From assembly GCA_033283325.1 (NCBI GenBank), contig JAWMQO010000002.1, forward strand, positions 62,001 to 126,000: a stretch of 64,000 bases of DNA, read 5' to 3'. Below, piece by piece: positions 1 to 7,733 of this stretch. Below the pieces are notes generated by a model, which was given only the letters and a program-made list of their open reading frames with translations, did no database searches and had not been told where the DNA came from. Source of the DNA: Mangrovimicrobium sp033283325. Its GTDB lineage: Bacteria > Pseudomonadota > Gammaproteobacteria > Pseudomonadales > Halieaceae. The first letter of the stretch is position 1; each line of letters begins with the position of its first letter. Made by a program: the position numbers and the translations under genes.

Positions 1-1
1 C

Positions 2-832
2 CAGTTCGGCGGCTTCTTCTACCCGCCGCTGTTCGCCGCCACCATGGAAGCCTACGACTGGCGTATCGCCATCGGCGGCATGGGGGTGCTGATCATGGTC
101 GCCGGCCCCTTGCTCACCCTGCTCTTCGTGGTGGACCGGCCGGAGCACAAAGGCCTGCAGGCACTGGGAGAAGACCCCGCAGAATCCACTTCCACGCATC
201 AGTCGGAAAGTACCGCCGCGGCGCCACGCCTGGGCTGGTCCCAGTTGCTCGCCGATCGCAACTTCTGGCTGGTGGTGCTGATCGCCGGCGCCGGCATGGC
301 CACCAATACCACCCTGCTGGCGAACCTCTCCCTGTTTGCCGTGGACCTCGGCGAGCCTGTGGTACGCGGTGCCTTCCTGGTGTCCCTGGTCGCCCTGATC
401 GGCGTTTTCGCCAGCCCCTTCCTCGGCTGGCTGTGCGACGCCATCAACCTCAAGCTGGTGGTCGCCATCATGACCCTGTGCCAGTGCGCGGCCTGCCTGC
501 TGTTCATGTCCGCCCAGAGCTACAACACACTACTGATGGGAGCGGCCTTCATGGGCGTGGGCGGCGGCGGCGTCTTCCCGATCTTCGCCTCGATGGTGGC
601 GCAGATCTACGCCACCCGGGTTTACGGCCAGGTGCTGGGGGCCGCAACCTTCCTCAACTCGATCATCGCCGCCAACGCGCCGGTGATGGCGGGCTGGGTA
701 CACGACTCCACCGGCACCTACGGGCCCCTGCTACTGGGACTCGCGGTATTCCTGCTGCTGATGACCGCGGCGACCCCCCTGCTGCGGGTGCCACGCGACC
801 CGGCGGAGAAACTCGGCGCAGGCCCGGGGTGA
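2..832 (+). CDS. MFS transporter, C-terminal part (gene starts before the window)
   Basis: This is an inner-membrane major facilitator superfamily carrier of unknown substrate. The frame is open from base 2, upstream of the first internal ATG at 44, so the start lies outside the window and about 276 residues are visible. What remains is the end of the N-terminal half, a hydrophilic loop rich in Ser/Thr/Glu (the usual central cytoplasmic loop) and six hydrophobic segments of the C-terminal half. One of these is a glycine-rich helix (FMGVGGGGVFP). The overall look is of the oxalate/monocarboxylate-type carriers, but nothing fixes the substrate. The stop is 18 bases before the next gene on the same strand. 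Confidence 0.85.
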   Translation, partial: QFGGFFYPPLFAATMEAYDWRIAIGGMGVLIMVAGPLLTLLFVVDRPEHKGLQALGEDPAESTSTHQSESTAAAPRLGWSQLLADRNFWLVVLIAGAGMATNTTLLANLSLFAVDLGEPVVRGAFLVSLVALIGVFASPFLGWLCDAINLKLVVAIMTLCQCAACLLFMSAQSYNTLLMGAAFMGVGGGGVFPIFASMVAQIYATRVYGQVLGAATFLNSIIAANAPVMAGWVHDSTGTYGPLLLGLAVFLLLMTAATPLLRVPRDPAEKLGAGPG

Positions 833-838
833 GGCCGT

Positions 839-844
839 TATAAT
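839..844 (+). promoter_or_regulatory. Perfect -10 hexamer TATAAT, possible leaderless start
   Basis: TATAAT lies seven bases before the ATG at 851, so standard spacing would place transcription initiation at or next to the A of the start codon. No good -35 hexamer is visible, and a GAGG further upstream (about 832-835) could instead serve read-through translation. Suggestive only. Confidence 0.3.
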
Positions 845-850
845 CGCCCC

Positions 851-1852
851 ATGGACCCCTTGACCCAGGGCGCCGTAGGCGCCGCGGCCGCAGCACTGGC
901 GGCAAAACCCGATACCTTCGCCAAAGCTGCCCTGATCGGCGCGCTGGGCGGCATGGCGCCGGACCTCGACATCCTGATCCGCTCCGGCAGCGATCCCCTG
1001 CTGGCCCTGGAGTACCACCGCCAGTTCACCCACTCGCTGCTGATGATTCCCCTGCTCGGCAGCCTGGTCGGCCTCGCCCTTTACGCCCTGCTGGGCCGGC
1101 GCCTGGACCTCGGCTGGCGCCATTGCGTGCTCTGGGCGGTCCTCGGTTACGCCACCCACGGTCTGCTGGATGGCTGTACGTCCTACGGTACCCAGCTGCT
1201 GTGGCCACTGAGCAGTAAGCGCTTCGCCTGGGACACCATCTCGGTGATCGACCCGCTGTTCACCCTGCCTTTGCTGGTCGCCCTGGGTGTCTTCATCGCC
1301 CGGCGCTCGCGCCCATGGCTGCTGGCCGGCATCGGCTGGGCCGCCTGCTACCTGGCCCTGGGCTACATCCAGCATGAACGGGCGCTGGCGCTCGGCGCGA
1401 GCATCGCTGCTGAACGCGGCCACCGGCCCCTGCGACTGGAAGCGAAACCCAGTTTCGGCAATATCGTTGTGTGGAAGGTGATCTACCAGACCGCAGACCA
1501 CTTTTATGTGGACGCGGTAAAGCCCGCTTCGGACGGCGACAAAATCTGGCGGGGTGACTCCATTGCCCGCCTGGACGTCGAGCGGGTTTTTCCCTGGCTT
1601 GGCGAAGAAGCTCAGCAGCGCCGCGACATCCAGCGTTTCGACCATTTCTCGGACGGCTACCTGGCCGTCGATCAAAAAAACCCCGGGCGGGTGGTGGACA
1701 TCCGCTACTCCCTGCTGCCGCATGAGATAGACGCGCTCTGGGGTATCGACCTGTCAGCGCACAAGGCCGACAGCGACCACGTCGAATTCACCAGTTCCCG
1801 CTCCGGCGGCCGCGAAGCGCTACCCGCCCTGCTGGCGATGATCCTGTACTGA
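851..1852 (+). CDS. Membrane-bound metal-dependent hydrolase-like protein (DUF457/YdjM family)
   Basis: A 333-residue integral membrane protein of the DUF457/YdjM/YbcI family (LexA-regulated inner-membrane hydrolase-like). The N-terminus holds the family signature: a Gly/Ala-rich first helix, the acidic motif APDLD near residue 37 and the HRQFTHS motif near residue 57, all proposed metal ligands. Further hydrophobic helices run to about residue 180. A C-terminal soluble part of about 150 residues follows, with no motif I recognise. Biochemical activity is not established for most members, so the name describes the family, not a reaction. ATG start chosen; it follows the MFS gene by 18 bases. 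Confidence 0.8.
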   Translation: MDPLTQGAVGAAAAALAAKPDTFAKAALIGALGGMAPDLDILIRSGSDPLLALEYHRQFTHSLLMIPLLGSLVGLALYALLGRRLDLGWRHCVLWAVLGYATHGLLDGCTSYGTQLLWPLSSKRFAWDTISVIDPLFTLPLLVALGVFIARRSRPWLLAGIGWAACYLALGYIQHERALALGASIAAERGHRPLRLEAKPSFGNIVVWKVIYQTADHFYVDAVKPASDGDKIWRGDSIARLDVERVFPWLGEEAQQRRDIQRFDHFSDGYLAVDQKNPGRVVDIRYSLLPHEIDALWGIDLSAHKADSDHVEFTSSRSGGREALPALLAMILY

Positions 1853-1872
1853 GGCCCGCCCGGCGCGCCGTT

Positions 1873-3579
1873 TCAGTACCAGAAGTCGTTGTACCAGGTG
1901 GAGTACTCCTCGTGCCCCGGCACATCCCGCGCATTCGCAGCGCCATCGATAGGCACCTGGATCACCGCCGGCCGGCCGCTGGCCAGGGCGCGCTGTACCG
2001 CGGGGGCAATATCCTCCTCCCGCTCCACGTACTCGCCGTAGGCACCGTAACCTTCCGCCACCCTGTCGAGCCTGAGCTGCCGGCCCCAGTGGGCTTCGGT
2101 CTCGGTCGTACCCTCGCCCAGCATGCCGCGGTAACCGCGCACCTCGACCCCCCAGGCGTAGTCGCAGGCGACAATACAGACGACAGGCAGGTTCTTGCGC
2201 ACCGCGGTCTCCAGCTCCGAAGTGTGGAACAAAAAGGCGGAGTCGCCGCTAACCAGCACTACCCGGCGCGAATCACCCACCGCCAGTTGGGCACCGATGG
2301 CGTAGGGGAGCCCGGTGCCCAGGTGGCCGAAATTCTGGTTCCAGACGGAATCCCTGGGGCGGTTCTGGGCGTAAGTCCAGGTGTAGATGCTGGTCGCGCC
2401 GCCGTCGCGGACGAAGACGACGTCGTCGGACAAACCCCTGGTCGCCTCGATCATCAGGCGCCCCGGGTGAATCTGCGCGGCAGCGACAGGCGCCTTGTCC
2501 CGATACTCCGCGCGGAATTCCTCGTGCCGCTCGATCAGGGCATTCACTTCATCCGATAGCGTCCGCGGGCTGTCCGCGAGTGCCGTCACCAGTTGCGGCA
2601 GCACATCCCGCAGGTCCCCCAGCAGGGGGATATCGATGTGCCTGTTGACCCTGATCGACAGTGGATCGCGTTCGATGTAGATCCACTTGCGATCCACATT
2701 GCCCCTGGCCCAGTGGCCTTTGACGCCCAGCTGCACCGGCTCGCCGATCTCGGTGCCGATGGCGATGACCAGGTCGGACCCGGCGACCGCGTCGGCGCCT
2801 GCGGGGGAAAAACCGCAGGGAAATGTCCGGCTTTGCGAGCCCTCGAGATGGGAGCTGATCGGGTAAGTGTGGATGACCGGGCACTGCAGGTTGTTCGCCA
2901 GGGCCGCCAGCGAATCGTGGGCACGGGCAGTGAAGGCGCCCTGGCCCACCAGCATGATCGGACGCTGCGCCGCGCGGATCAGGGCAGCCGCCGCTTCGAC
3001 GGCGGCCTGGTCGGCCGGCTGGCGCAGCATGCGGTAGTCCGCCGGCGGCAGGGCGGGCGCGCAATCCAGCTCCGCCTGCATGCTGTTCATGGGGATCTCG
3101 ATGTACACCGGCCCCGGAGTCCCGGAGAGCATCTGGCGAAAGGCTTCGCGAATGATCTCGTCCAGCTGCTCGGGGTACTCGACCACCCCCACCCACTTCA
3201 CCGCCTCCTCGAAATAACGGTACTGGGGCGTGTACTGGATGCGCCCGCGGAGCACCCGGCGGGCGGCGATCTGCGCGCGCTGGCCACCGATAAACAGCAG
3301 CGGCGCGTTTTCCTTGGCAGCGTTGATCGCCGCCGGTACCAGGTTGGCCACCCCCGGGCCCTGATTGCCGACAACCACCCCGGGGGTGCCGGTCATCCGC
3401 CACATGGCCTCGGCCATGAAGGCGCCGGCTTCCTCGTGGTGGGGCGCAATCACTTGCCAACCGCGTTCTTCCGCGGTCACGAAGAGGTGAAAGAAGCTGG
3501 GGTCAGGGATGCCGAACAGGTGCCGGATGCCCTCCACTTCCAGTAACTCGAGTAGACGCTGGTAGGCCTTGCACTGCAT
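1873..3579 (-). CDS. Thiamine diphosphate-dependent enzyme, acetolactate synthase-like
   Basis: A 568-residue protein with the three-domain layout of ThDP enzymes (POX/ALS/BFDC superfamily). The N-terminal Pyr domain carries the catalytic glutamate in PHHEEAGAFMAEA near residue 48 and GVVVGNQGPG. A central domain follows, then a C-terminal PP domain with NFGHLGTGLPYAIGA and GDSAFLFHTSELETA. The classic GDG...NN Mg-ThDP motif is altered: GDS replaces GDG, and the distal asparagines read as CD (VACDYAWGVE). It is therefore probably not a standard acetolactate synthase, and it lies beside a hydrolase rather than ilv genes. A C-C lyase/ligase in a catabolic pathway is a fair inference; the substrate is unknown. 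AGGA ribosome site before the ATG. Confidence 0.8.
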   Translation of the reverse strand: MQCKAYQRLLELLEVEGIRHLFGIPDPSFFHLFVTAEERGWQVIAPHHEEAGAFMAEAMWRMTGTPGVVVGNQGPGVANLVPAAINAAKENAPLLFIGGQRAQIAARRVLRGRIQYTPQYRYFEEAVKWVGVVEYPEQLDEIIREAFRQMLSGTPGPVYIEIPMNSMQAELDCAPALPPADYRMLRQPADQAAVEAAAALIRAAQRPIMLVGQGAFTARAHDSLAALANNLQCPVIHTYPISSHLEGSQSRTFPCGFSPAGADAVAGSDLVIAIGTEIGEPVQLGVKGHWARGNVDRKWIYIERDPLSIRVNRHIDIPLLGDLRDVLPQLVTALADSPRTLSDEVNALIERHEEFRAEYRDKAPVAAAQIHPGRLMIEATRGLSDDVVFVRDGGATSIYTWTYAQNRPRDSVWNQNFGHLGTGLPYAIGAQLAVGDSRRVVLVSGDSAFLFHTSELETAVRKNLPVVCIVACDYAWGVEVRGYRGMLGEGTTETEAHWGRQLRLDRVAEGYGAYGEYVEREEDIAPAVQRALASGRPAVIQVPIDGAANARDVPGHEEYSTWYNDFWY

Positions 3580-3647
3580 AGCCCTTTCCTCCTTTTGTTA
3601 TTCTTCCCGGCCTTCTTGGGCCGGGTTGCGGGCCGACTGGCCGCCCC

Positions 3648-4514
3648 TCAGGCGGCGAGCAGCCGATTGATTTCCGCCACCAGTTCCAGTGGGTGGTCGA
3701 TCATCAGGTGGTGGTGCGCCGCGGGCACGATAACCGCCTCACCGGGATTGCCCACCGCCTCGAGCAGGTTGCCGGGGCGGCCATCACTGTGGAACATGCT
3801 CTCATCGCCGTAGATAAAATCCACCCGTACTTCGATCGACGCCAGCAGCTCGGGCTCCAGCCGTTCCCCCGCGTTCCAGGCGTGGGGATCGAACTTCCAG
3901 TGCCAGCCTTCCTCGCCCAGTTCACAGGAGTGCCAGGCGATGAAGTGCTCGATCAGCGGGTCGCTCAGGTCCTGCGGCGGCACCAGGCGAAAACGCTCCA
4001 TGCAGGCGTCGCGGTCGGGGTAGATCCGGTGCTGGCCCCGGGGCGTCAGTACCGGAGGCGCTTCCACTGGCGGCAGGCAGAGAAAAGAATCCACGACGAT
4101 GGCCCGGCGGAACGGCGCCTGCTCCAGCGCCATCGCCCGCAGGGTCTGGATACCGCCGAAGCTGTGGGCGATAACGGTCACATCGTCCAGCGCTTCCTCG
4201 TGGATTACCGCCAGGATACCGCCGGCATAGCTGTTCTCTGTGTACTCCTCGAGGCCACCGCTGTCCCCCATCCCGGGGAGGTCGACAGAGGCGATCCGGT
4301 AGCGATCGGCGAAGAACGGCGCCAGGAAACTCCACCAGTTGGCGTGGCCGGCGAAGCCGTGGACCAGCAGCAGTACGGGCAACTCCGTTCTCTCCCAGTT
4401 CCACGCCAGGAAGTGCACATGTGACCCGGCGTAATCCACGCGACGGGATTCACCGGGGTGCTGGAGATTGTCGACGAACCAGGCTGGCGCGCCTGCGGGT
4501 GGGGTGTAAATCAA
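3648..4514 (-). CDS. Alpha/beta hydrolase
   Basis: A 288-residue alpha/beta-hydrolase-fold protein. Visible signs are the oxyanion motif LLVHGFAGHANWW (about residue 50), the nucleophile elbow AHSFGG (about residue 116), FIYGDES as a likely acid-loop region, and the C-terminal catalytic histidine in PAAHHHLMIDHP. No signal peptide, so cytoplasmic. The start is TTG at 4514, supported by a GAGG seven bases upstream and by the absence of an ATG before the conserved HGF motif. It lies nine bases after the UPF0114 gene and 68 before the ThDP enzyme on the same strand, so the three are probably co-transcribed. An ester or C-C bond hydrolase acting with the ThDP enzyme is inference. Confidence 0.85.
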   Translation of the reverse strand: MIYTPPAGAPAWFVDNLQHPGESRRVDYAGSHVHFLAWNWERTELPVLLLVHGFAGHANWWSFLAPFFADRYRIASVDLPGMGDSGGLEEYTENSYAGGILAVIHEEALDDVTVIAHSFGGIQTLRAMALEQAPFRRAIVVDSFLCLPPVEAPPVLTPRGQHRIYPDRDACMERFRLVPPQDLSDPLIEHFIAWHSCELGEEGWHWKFDPHAWNAGERLEPELLASIEVRVDFIYGDESMFHSDGRPGNLLEAVGNPGEAVIVPAAHHHLMIDHPLELVAEINRLLAA

Positions 4515-4523
4515 GGTACCGCC

Positions 4524-5012
4524 TCAGTGCCGGGTGAGCTTGTCCAGGATGCCCATGGCGAAGGCCGAGGCGACGAAGGTCATGTGCAGTATGACGTACC
4601 AGAGGATCTTTTCGTTGGGCACGTTCTGCGCGTCCATGAAGATCTGCAGCAGGTGAATGGATGAAATCGCCACAATGGAGGCCGCCACCTTGTTCTTCAG
4701 CGAGGTGGAATCCATCTTGCCCAGCCAGTCCAGCTTCTCGGACGTTTCGGACAACTCCAGTTGGGAAACGAAGTTCTCGTAGCCGGAAAACATCACCATC
4801 ACCAGCAGGCCGCCGACCAGCGCGAGGTCGACAAGGCTCAGTATCACCAGCACCAGGTCGGCTTCGGACATTGTCAGTATGGTCGGAAAGACGTGAAACA
4901 GCTCTTCGAAGAACTTGATGCCCAACAACAACATGGCCAGGCTCAGGCCGAGGTAGACCGGCGCCAACAACCAGCGGGCAGCGTACATCGTACGCTCGAT
5001 CAGCGATTCCAT
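4524..5012 (-). CDS. UPF0114 (YqhA) family membrane protein
   Basis: A 162-residue inner-membrane protein matching the UPF0114/YqhA family in length and sequence. It has the N-terminal signature LIERTMYAARWLLAPVYLGL, then about four transmembrane helices, a polar stretch around residues 75-105 and the conserved tail motif AFAMGILDKL. The biological role of the family is unknown. ATG start with an AGGGG upstream. First gene of a tight reverse-strand group with the alpha/beta hydrolase and the ThDP enzyme, although UPF0114 genes are common and the link may not be functional. Confidence 0.9.
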   Translation of the reverse strand: MESLIERTMYAARWLLAPVYLGLSLAMLLLGIKFFEELFHVFPTILTMSEADLVLVILSLVDLALVGGLLVMVMFSGYENFVSQLELSETSEKLDWLGKMDSTSLKNKVAASIVAISSIHLLQIFMDAQNVPNEKILWYVILHMTFVASAFAMGILDKLTRH

Positions 5013-5119
5013 GGGGTTCCCCTGAGGATAAAGTCAAAAACTGCAAAGACGGGCATGGGGCCCGACGGGAAATCATAGCATGCCGTGGGGATTTGTTGAG
5101 CGGTGTTTTCTTGTACTTC

Positions 5120-5272
5120 GGGATGGGGGCTGCGACCTTGCGGCTACAGTGTTGCCTGTGGGTGGGGATGATCTCTTGTTTCATTGTCGGAGCTTTGGGA
5201 TGGGGCGGCGGCCTTGCGGCCGCTGCGTTGCCTGCGGGTGGCGATGCTCTTTTACTTCATTGCGGGCGCTTG
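5120..5272. repeat. Tandem imperfect repeat, two units of about 75 bp
   Basis: Unit 1 (5120-5193) and unit 2 (5197-5272) both read GGGATGGGG, then CCTTGCGGC, GTTGCCTG, GGGTGG, GATG.TCTT and TTCATTG in the same order and spacing. The second unit is also the outer end of the left arm of the large inverted repeat next to it. No credible gene lies here; short open frames are by-products of the GC-rich repeats. Confidence 0.6.
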
Positions 5273-5460
5273 CGGCGCGTTGACCGATGTCGCCCGGAAA
5301 CTCCCGACGTGCGGCCATGAACCGGATTACCGCCGAGCGTAGTTGAGGATCGGGGCTTCGAGGGAGAGTTGGTTCGGCAGGAGGCTGTCGGTAGGTCGGT
5401 GGTTCCGCGGGGAGGCCGAGTTCGCGCCGACGCCCTCCAAGTCCGTAAAAGAGCATCGCC
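5207..5460 (-). repeat. Left arm of a ~250-bp inverted intergenic repeat
   Basis: Read on the reverse strand, this arm aligns over its whole length with the forward strand of 5590-5850. Shared blocks include GACGCCCTCCAAGTCCG, TTGGTTCGGCAGGA, CGCAAGCGCCCGCAATGA and CGCAGCGGCCGC. Both arms share a spurious open frame reading LLRTWRAS at one end and RKRPQ at the other. The frame is probably carried by the repeat rather than expressed. The intervening spacer (about 5461-5589) shows no feature I recognise. Confidence 0.65.
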
Positions 5461-5589
5461 ACCCACAGTCAACGCCAGGGAGAGAATCCGACCCCTGGCA
5501 CCTCGAAAACTGCTTTCAATCCCCGATTCCAGTAGCTCCGAATCGAGCGCCCTTCGCGTGTCATTTCGCACCCCGCATTGGCGCTGTGC

Positions 5590-5850
5590 GGTGAAGGGCT
5601 TTTGCGGACTTGGAGGGCGTCGGTGCGAACTCAGCCCCTCCTTACTTTAGTCACCAAGGCAGCGCGCACATCCTGCCGAACCAACCCATCCTCGAAGCTC
5701 CGATTCGCCACTCCGCCCAACGGTCATGTATCTAAAGGTCGCAACTCGCGAGGAAAAGAACACTATCGGCAAACGCACCGCAAGCGCCCGCAATGAAGCA
5801 AAAGCCCTTCACCGCACAGCGCCAATGCAGCGGCCGCCAAGCCGCCAAGC
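5590..5850 (+). repeat. Right arm of the ~250-bp inverted intergenic repeat
   Basis: Inverted counterpart of 5207-5460, ending about 25 bases from the stop codon of the MFS exporter gene. Identity is patchy, with several conserved blocks of 10-18 bases, so the duplication is old or the arms are members of a diverged dispersed family. The segment TGTGCGGTGAAGGGCTTTTGC (5587-5607) occurs again inverted at about 5792-5815, so the arm itself contains a smaller inverted repeat. No transposase gene is associated. Confidence 0.65.
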
Positions 5851-5874
5851 CGCCAAGCCACAAACCAGCCAGCC

Positions 5875-7539
5875 CTAGTCCTGCATCTTCAGCGTCTCAT
5901 CCCCCCGATCCGGCGCCTCGTCCTGCCAGCGGACCGACCCCGAAGGCCGCTCCAGCCAGCGCAGGACCTTCACCGGCTCGATGCCGAAGTGCATCTCGTG
6001 CGCCCGCCGCATCAACACAAGGTCGTCGAGGGTGCGCCGATTGCGCTGCCGCAGGTAGTCGTTCCAGGTGGGCAGCTTGTAGCACTCCGACCAGAGCTCC
6101 GGGTCGGAGAGATTGCGCGACAGGGACCAGGCATAGGCGCCGCTACGGCTGCGAACCTGCTGCATCTCGCGCATCAGGTTGTAGAAATCCCGGGCCCTGT
6201 CCGGCGGAATCCGGTATTGCACCTCGATGCCGATCGGGCCGCTGCGCCCGGTGATGCCGAGCTTCACCTCCGGGTCGTCGAGCACCCGGTCGTCAAGTTC
6301 CGTGGAGGAAGTGCGATCGGCCACCGGCAGGAACGCGCCCAGCCCCAGCGACAGGAACATGGTCGCCGCGCTGGCCTGGAAAGACACAGCGAGGCCGTGG
6401 TTCTCGGCGAGGTAGCCCCAGAACCAGGCGCCGATGGAAATGCCCAGGGTCACCGCTGCCGTCGAGGTGGCGATGGCGCGGCCCATCACCCAGCGGGGCA
6501 CGAACAGCTGCACCATGATGCTGATGCAGGTGATCATCACCATCCAGGCCATACCCGCCACGAGCAGCACGATGAGATCGAGTACCAGGCTGGTGCTGAG
6601 GGAAAGTATCAGCAGGGTCGCAGCTGCGATGACGCAACAGATTTTGATCGAGGTCTCGTTGCCGAAGCGATTGCGCATGCGCTCGAGTACGAAGATGCCG
6701 GACACCGCGCCGATACCGTAGGCACCCAGCAGCAGGCCGAATACGCTGGCGTCGCCCCCCAGCATGTCGCGGGCAATCAGCGGCATCAGGGCCTGCAGCG
6801 AGGCGCCCAGCAGGGCCAGCATGAAGCCGCGCATTATCGCCCGGCGCACCGGGCGCATATTGGCGACGTAGCGCAGGCCGGCGCTGATCGAGCGGCCCAG
6901 GCCCTCCGGCGGCAGGCGGGAGACTTCCGCCTCGCGGTTCCAGCGGCGCAGGGACTCCAGCATGGGGATGTAACTCGCGGCGTTGACCGCGAAGGCGATG
7001 GTCGCCCCGAAGGCGGCGACGATCACCCCGCCCACCGCGGGACCGACACTTCGGGCGAGGTTGTAACTGATGTTGTTGAGCGCCACTGCAGGCGCCAGCA
7101 GTTCCTTGGGAACCTGCTCGGCGACGGCCGCGCCGCGGGCGGGCGCCGCGAGGGCGTTGCCACAACCCACCAGGAAACAGAAACCGAGCAGCACCCAGGG
7201 GGTGAGCAGGTCCGCCCAGGCCACCGCGGTCATCATCACCGATGCGACCAGGGCAAAGGCGAAGAACAGCATCTGCACCTTGCGCCGGTCCCAGATGTCC
7301 GCCACTGCCCCGGCGGGCAGGGCGAACAGGGCCATCGGCAGGAAGGTCGCCGTCTGCACCATGGCGACGTGGTCGGCGGTGGAAATACTGGCCATCACCC
7401 AGGCCGCGGCGACACTCTGGATCAGGGCCCCGGTGTTGGAGATGGTATTGCTGATCCACATGTTGCGGAATGTGGCCACGCCCAGCGGGGCAAAGGTCCC
7501 GGGGCTGGCTTCCGCGGCGGGATCGGGGGCTTGCGACAT
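5875..7539 (-). CDS. MFS exporter (MFS_3 / EntS-like) with C-terminal cytoplasmic domain
   Basis: A 554-residue inner-membrane exporter. Residues about 15-410 form a 12-helix MFS unit of the MFS_3 type (enterobactin-exporter-like), with FRNMWISNTISNTGALIQ at the N-terminus and the A-motif-like stretch GAVADIWDRRKV. Residues about 430-540 are a soluble tail (IEVQYRIPPDRARDFYNLM, then AYAWSLSRNLSDPELW) resembling the ferredoxin-like fold of antibiotic-biosynthesis monooxygenases, a known fusion in this family. The cargo is unknown. ATG with GGAG nine bases upstream. It follows a TauD dioxygenase and a TonB receptor on the same strand, so uptake, oxidation and export of one compound is possible (inference). 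Confidence 0.85.
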   Translation of the reverse strand: MSQAPDPAAEASPGTFAPLGVATFRNMWISNTISNTGALIQSVAAAWVMASISTADHVAMVQTATFLPMALFALPAGAVADIWDRRKVQMLFFAFALVASVMMTAVAWADLLTPWVLLGFCFLVGCGNALAAPARGAAVAEQVPKELLAPAVALNNISYNLARSVGPAVGGVIVAAFGATIAFAVNAASYIPMLESLRRWNREAEVSRLPPEGLGRSISAGLRYVANMRPVRRAIMRGFMLALLGASLQALMPLIARDMLGGDASVFGLLLGAYGIGAVSGIFVLERMRNRFGNETSIKICCVIAAATLLILSLSTSLVLDLIVLLVAGMAWMVMITCISIMVQLFVPRWVMGRAIATSTAAVTLGISIGAWFWGYLAENHGLAVSFQASAATMFLSLGLGAFLPVADRTSSTELDDRVLDDPEVKLGITGRSGPIGIEVQYRIPPDRARDFYNLMREMQQVRSRSGAYAWSLSRNLSDPELWSECYKLPTWNDYLRQRNRRTLDDLVLMRRAHEMHFGIEPVKVLRWLERPSGSVRWQDEAPDRGDETLKMQD

Positions 7540-7629
7540 ACTTACTCCAACAGGGGCGGAACGGGGTCAGGGACTCCTCCCGGGGCTGGTTTGCAGCGCG
7601 GGTGGGCCTTGTATAAGCAGGGAGCAAGC

Positions 7630-7638
7630 ATTGTAGCA
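7630..7638 (-). promoter_or_regulatory. Candidate extended -10 promoter for the MFS exporter
   Basis: On the reverse strand the sequence reads TGCTACAAT, an extended -10 (TGn plus TACAAT), about 90 bases before the ATG at 7539. The -35 region is poor, as is usual for extended -10 promoters. The exporter may thus have its own promoter apart from the dioxygenase upstream. Confidence 0.35.
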
Positions 7639-7733
7639 GGTCTGGCCCCGGACAGAGGGTGGTTTCTGCCGCCAGCACGCGGATAGCCTTGCCGGCCCTG
7701 GCGCGCCGACCCGTGCAGAGAGCTGCCCTCGAC

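Noticed and set aside
731..1723. Long reverse-strand open frame opposite the DUF457 gene
   Set aside because: Shadow frame; the forward strand has a coherent membrane protein. Similar long antisense frames opposite parC, typA, thiI, pnt and the cytochrome genes were dropped for the same reason.
5257..5796. Two similar open frames (LLRTWRAS...RKRPQ), one on each strand
   Set aside because: They coincide with the inverted repeat arms, have no ribosome sites, are rich in Arg/Thr/Ser as expected of shifted GC-rich DNA, and need not be translated.
7563..7577. GGGGTCAGGGACTCC resembling half of the 26-bp palindrome
   Set aside because: Only one degenerate half is present, without the complementary arm.
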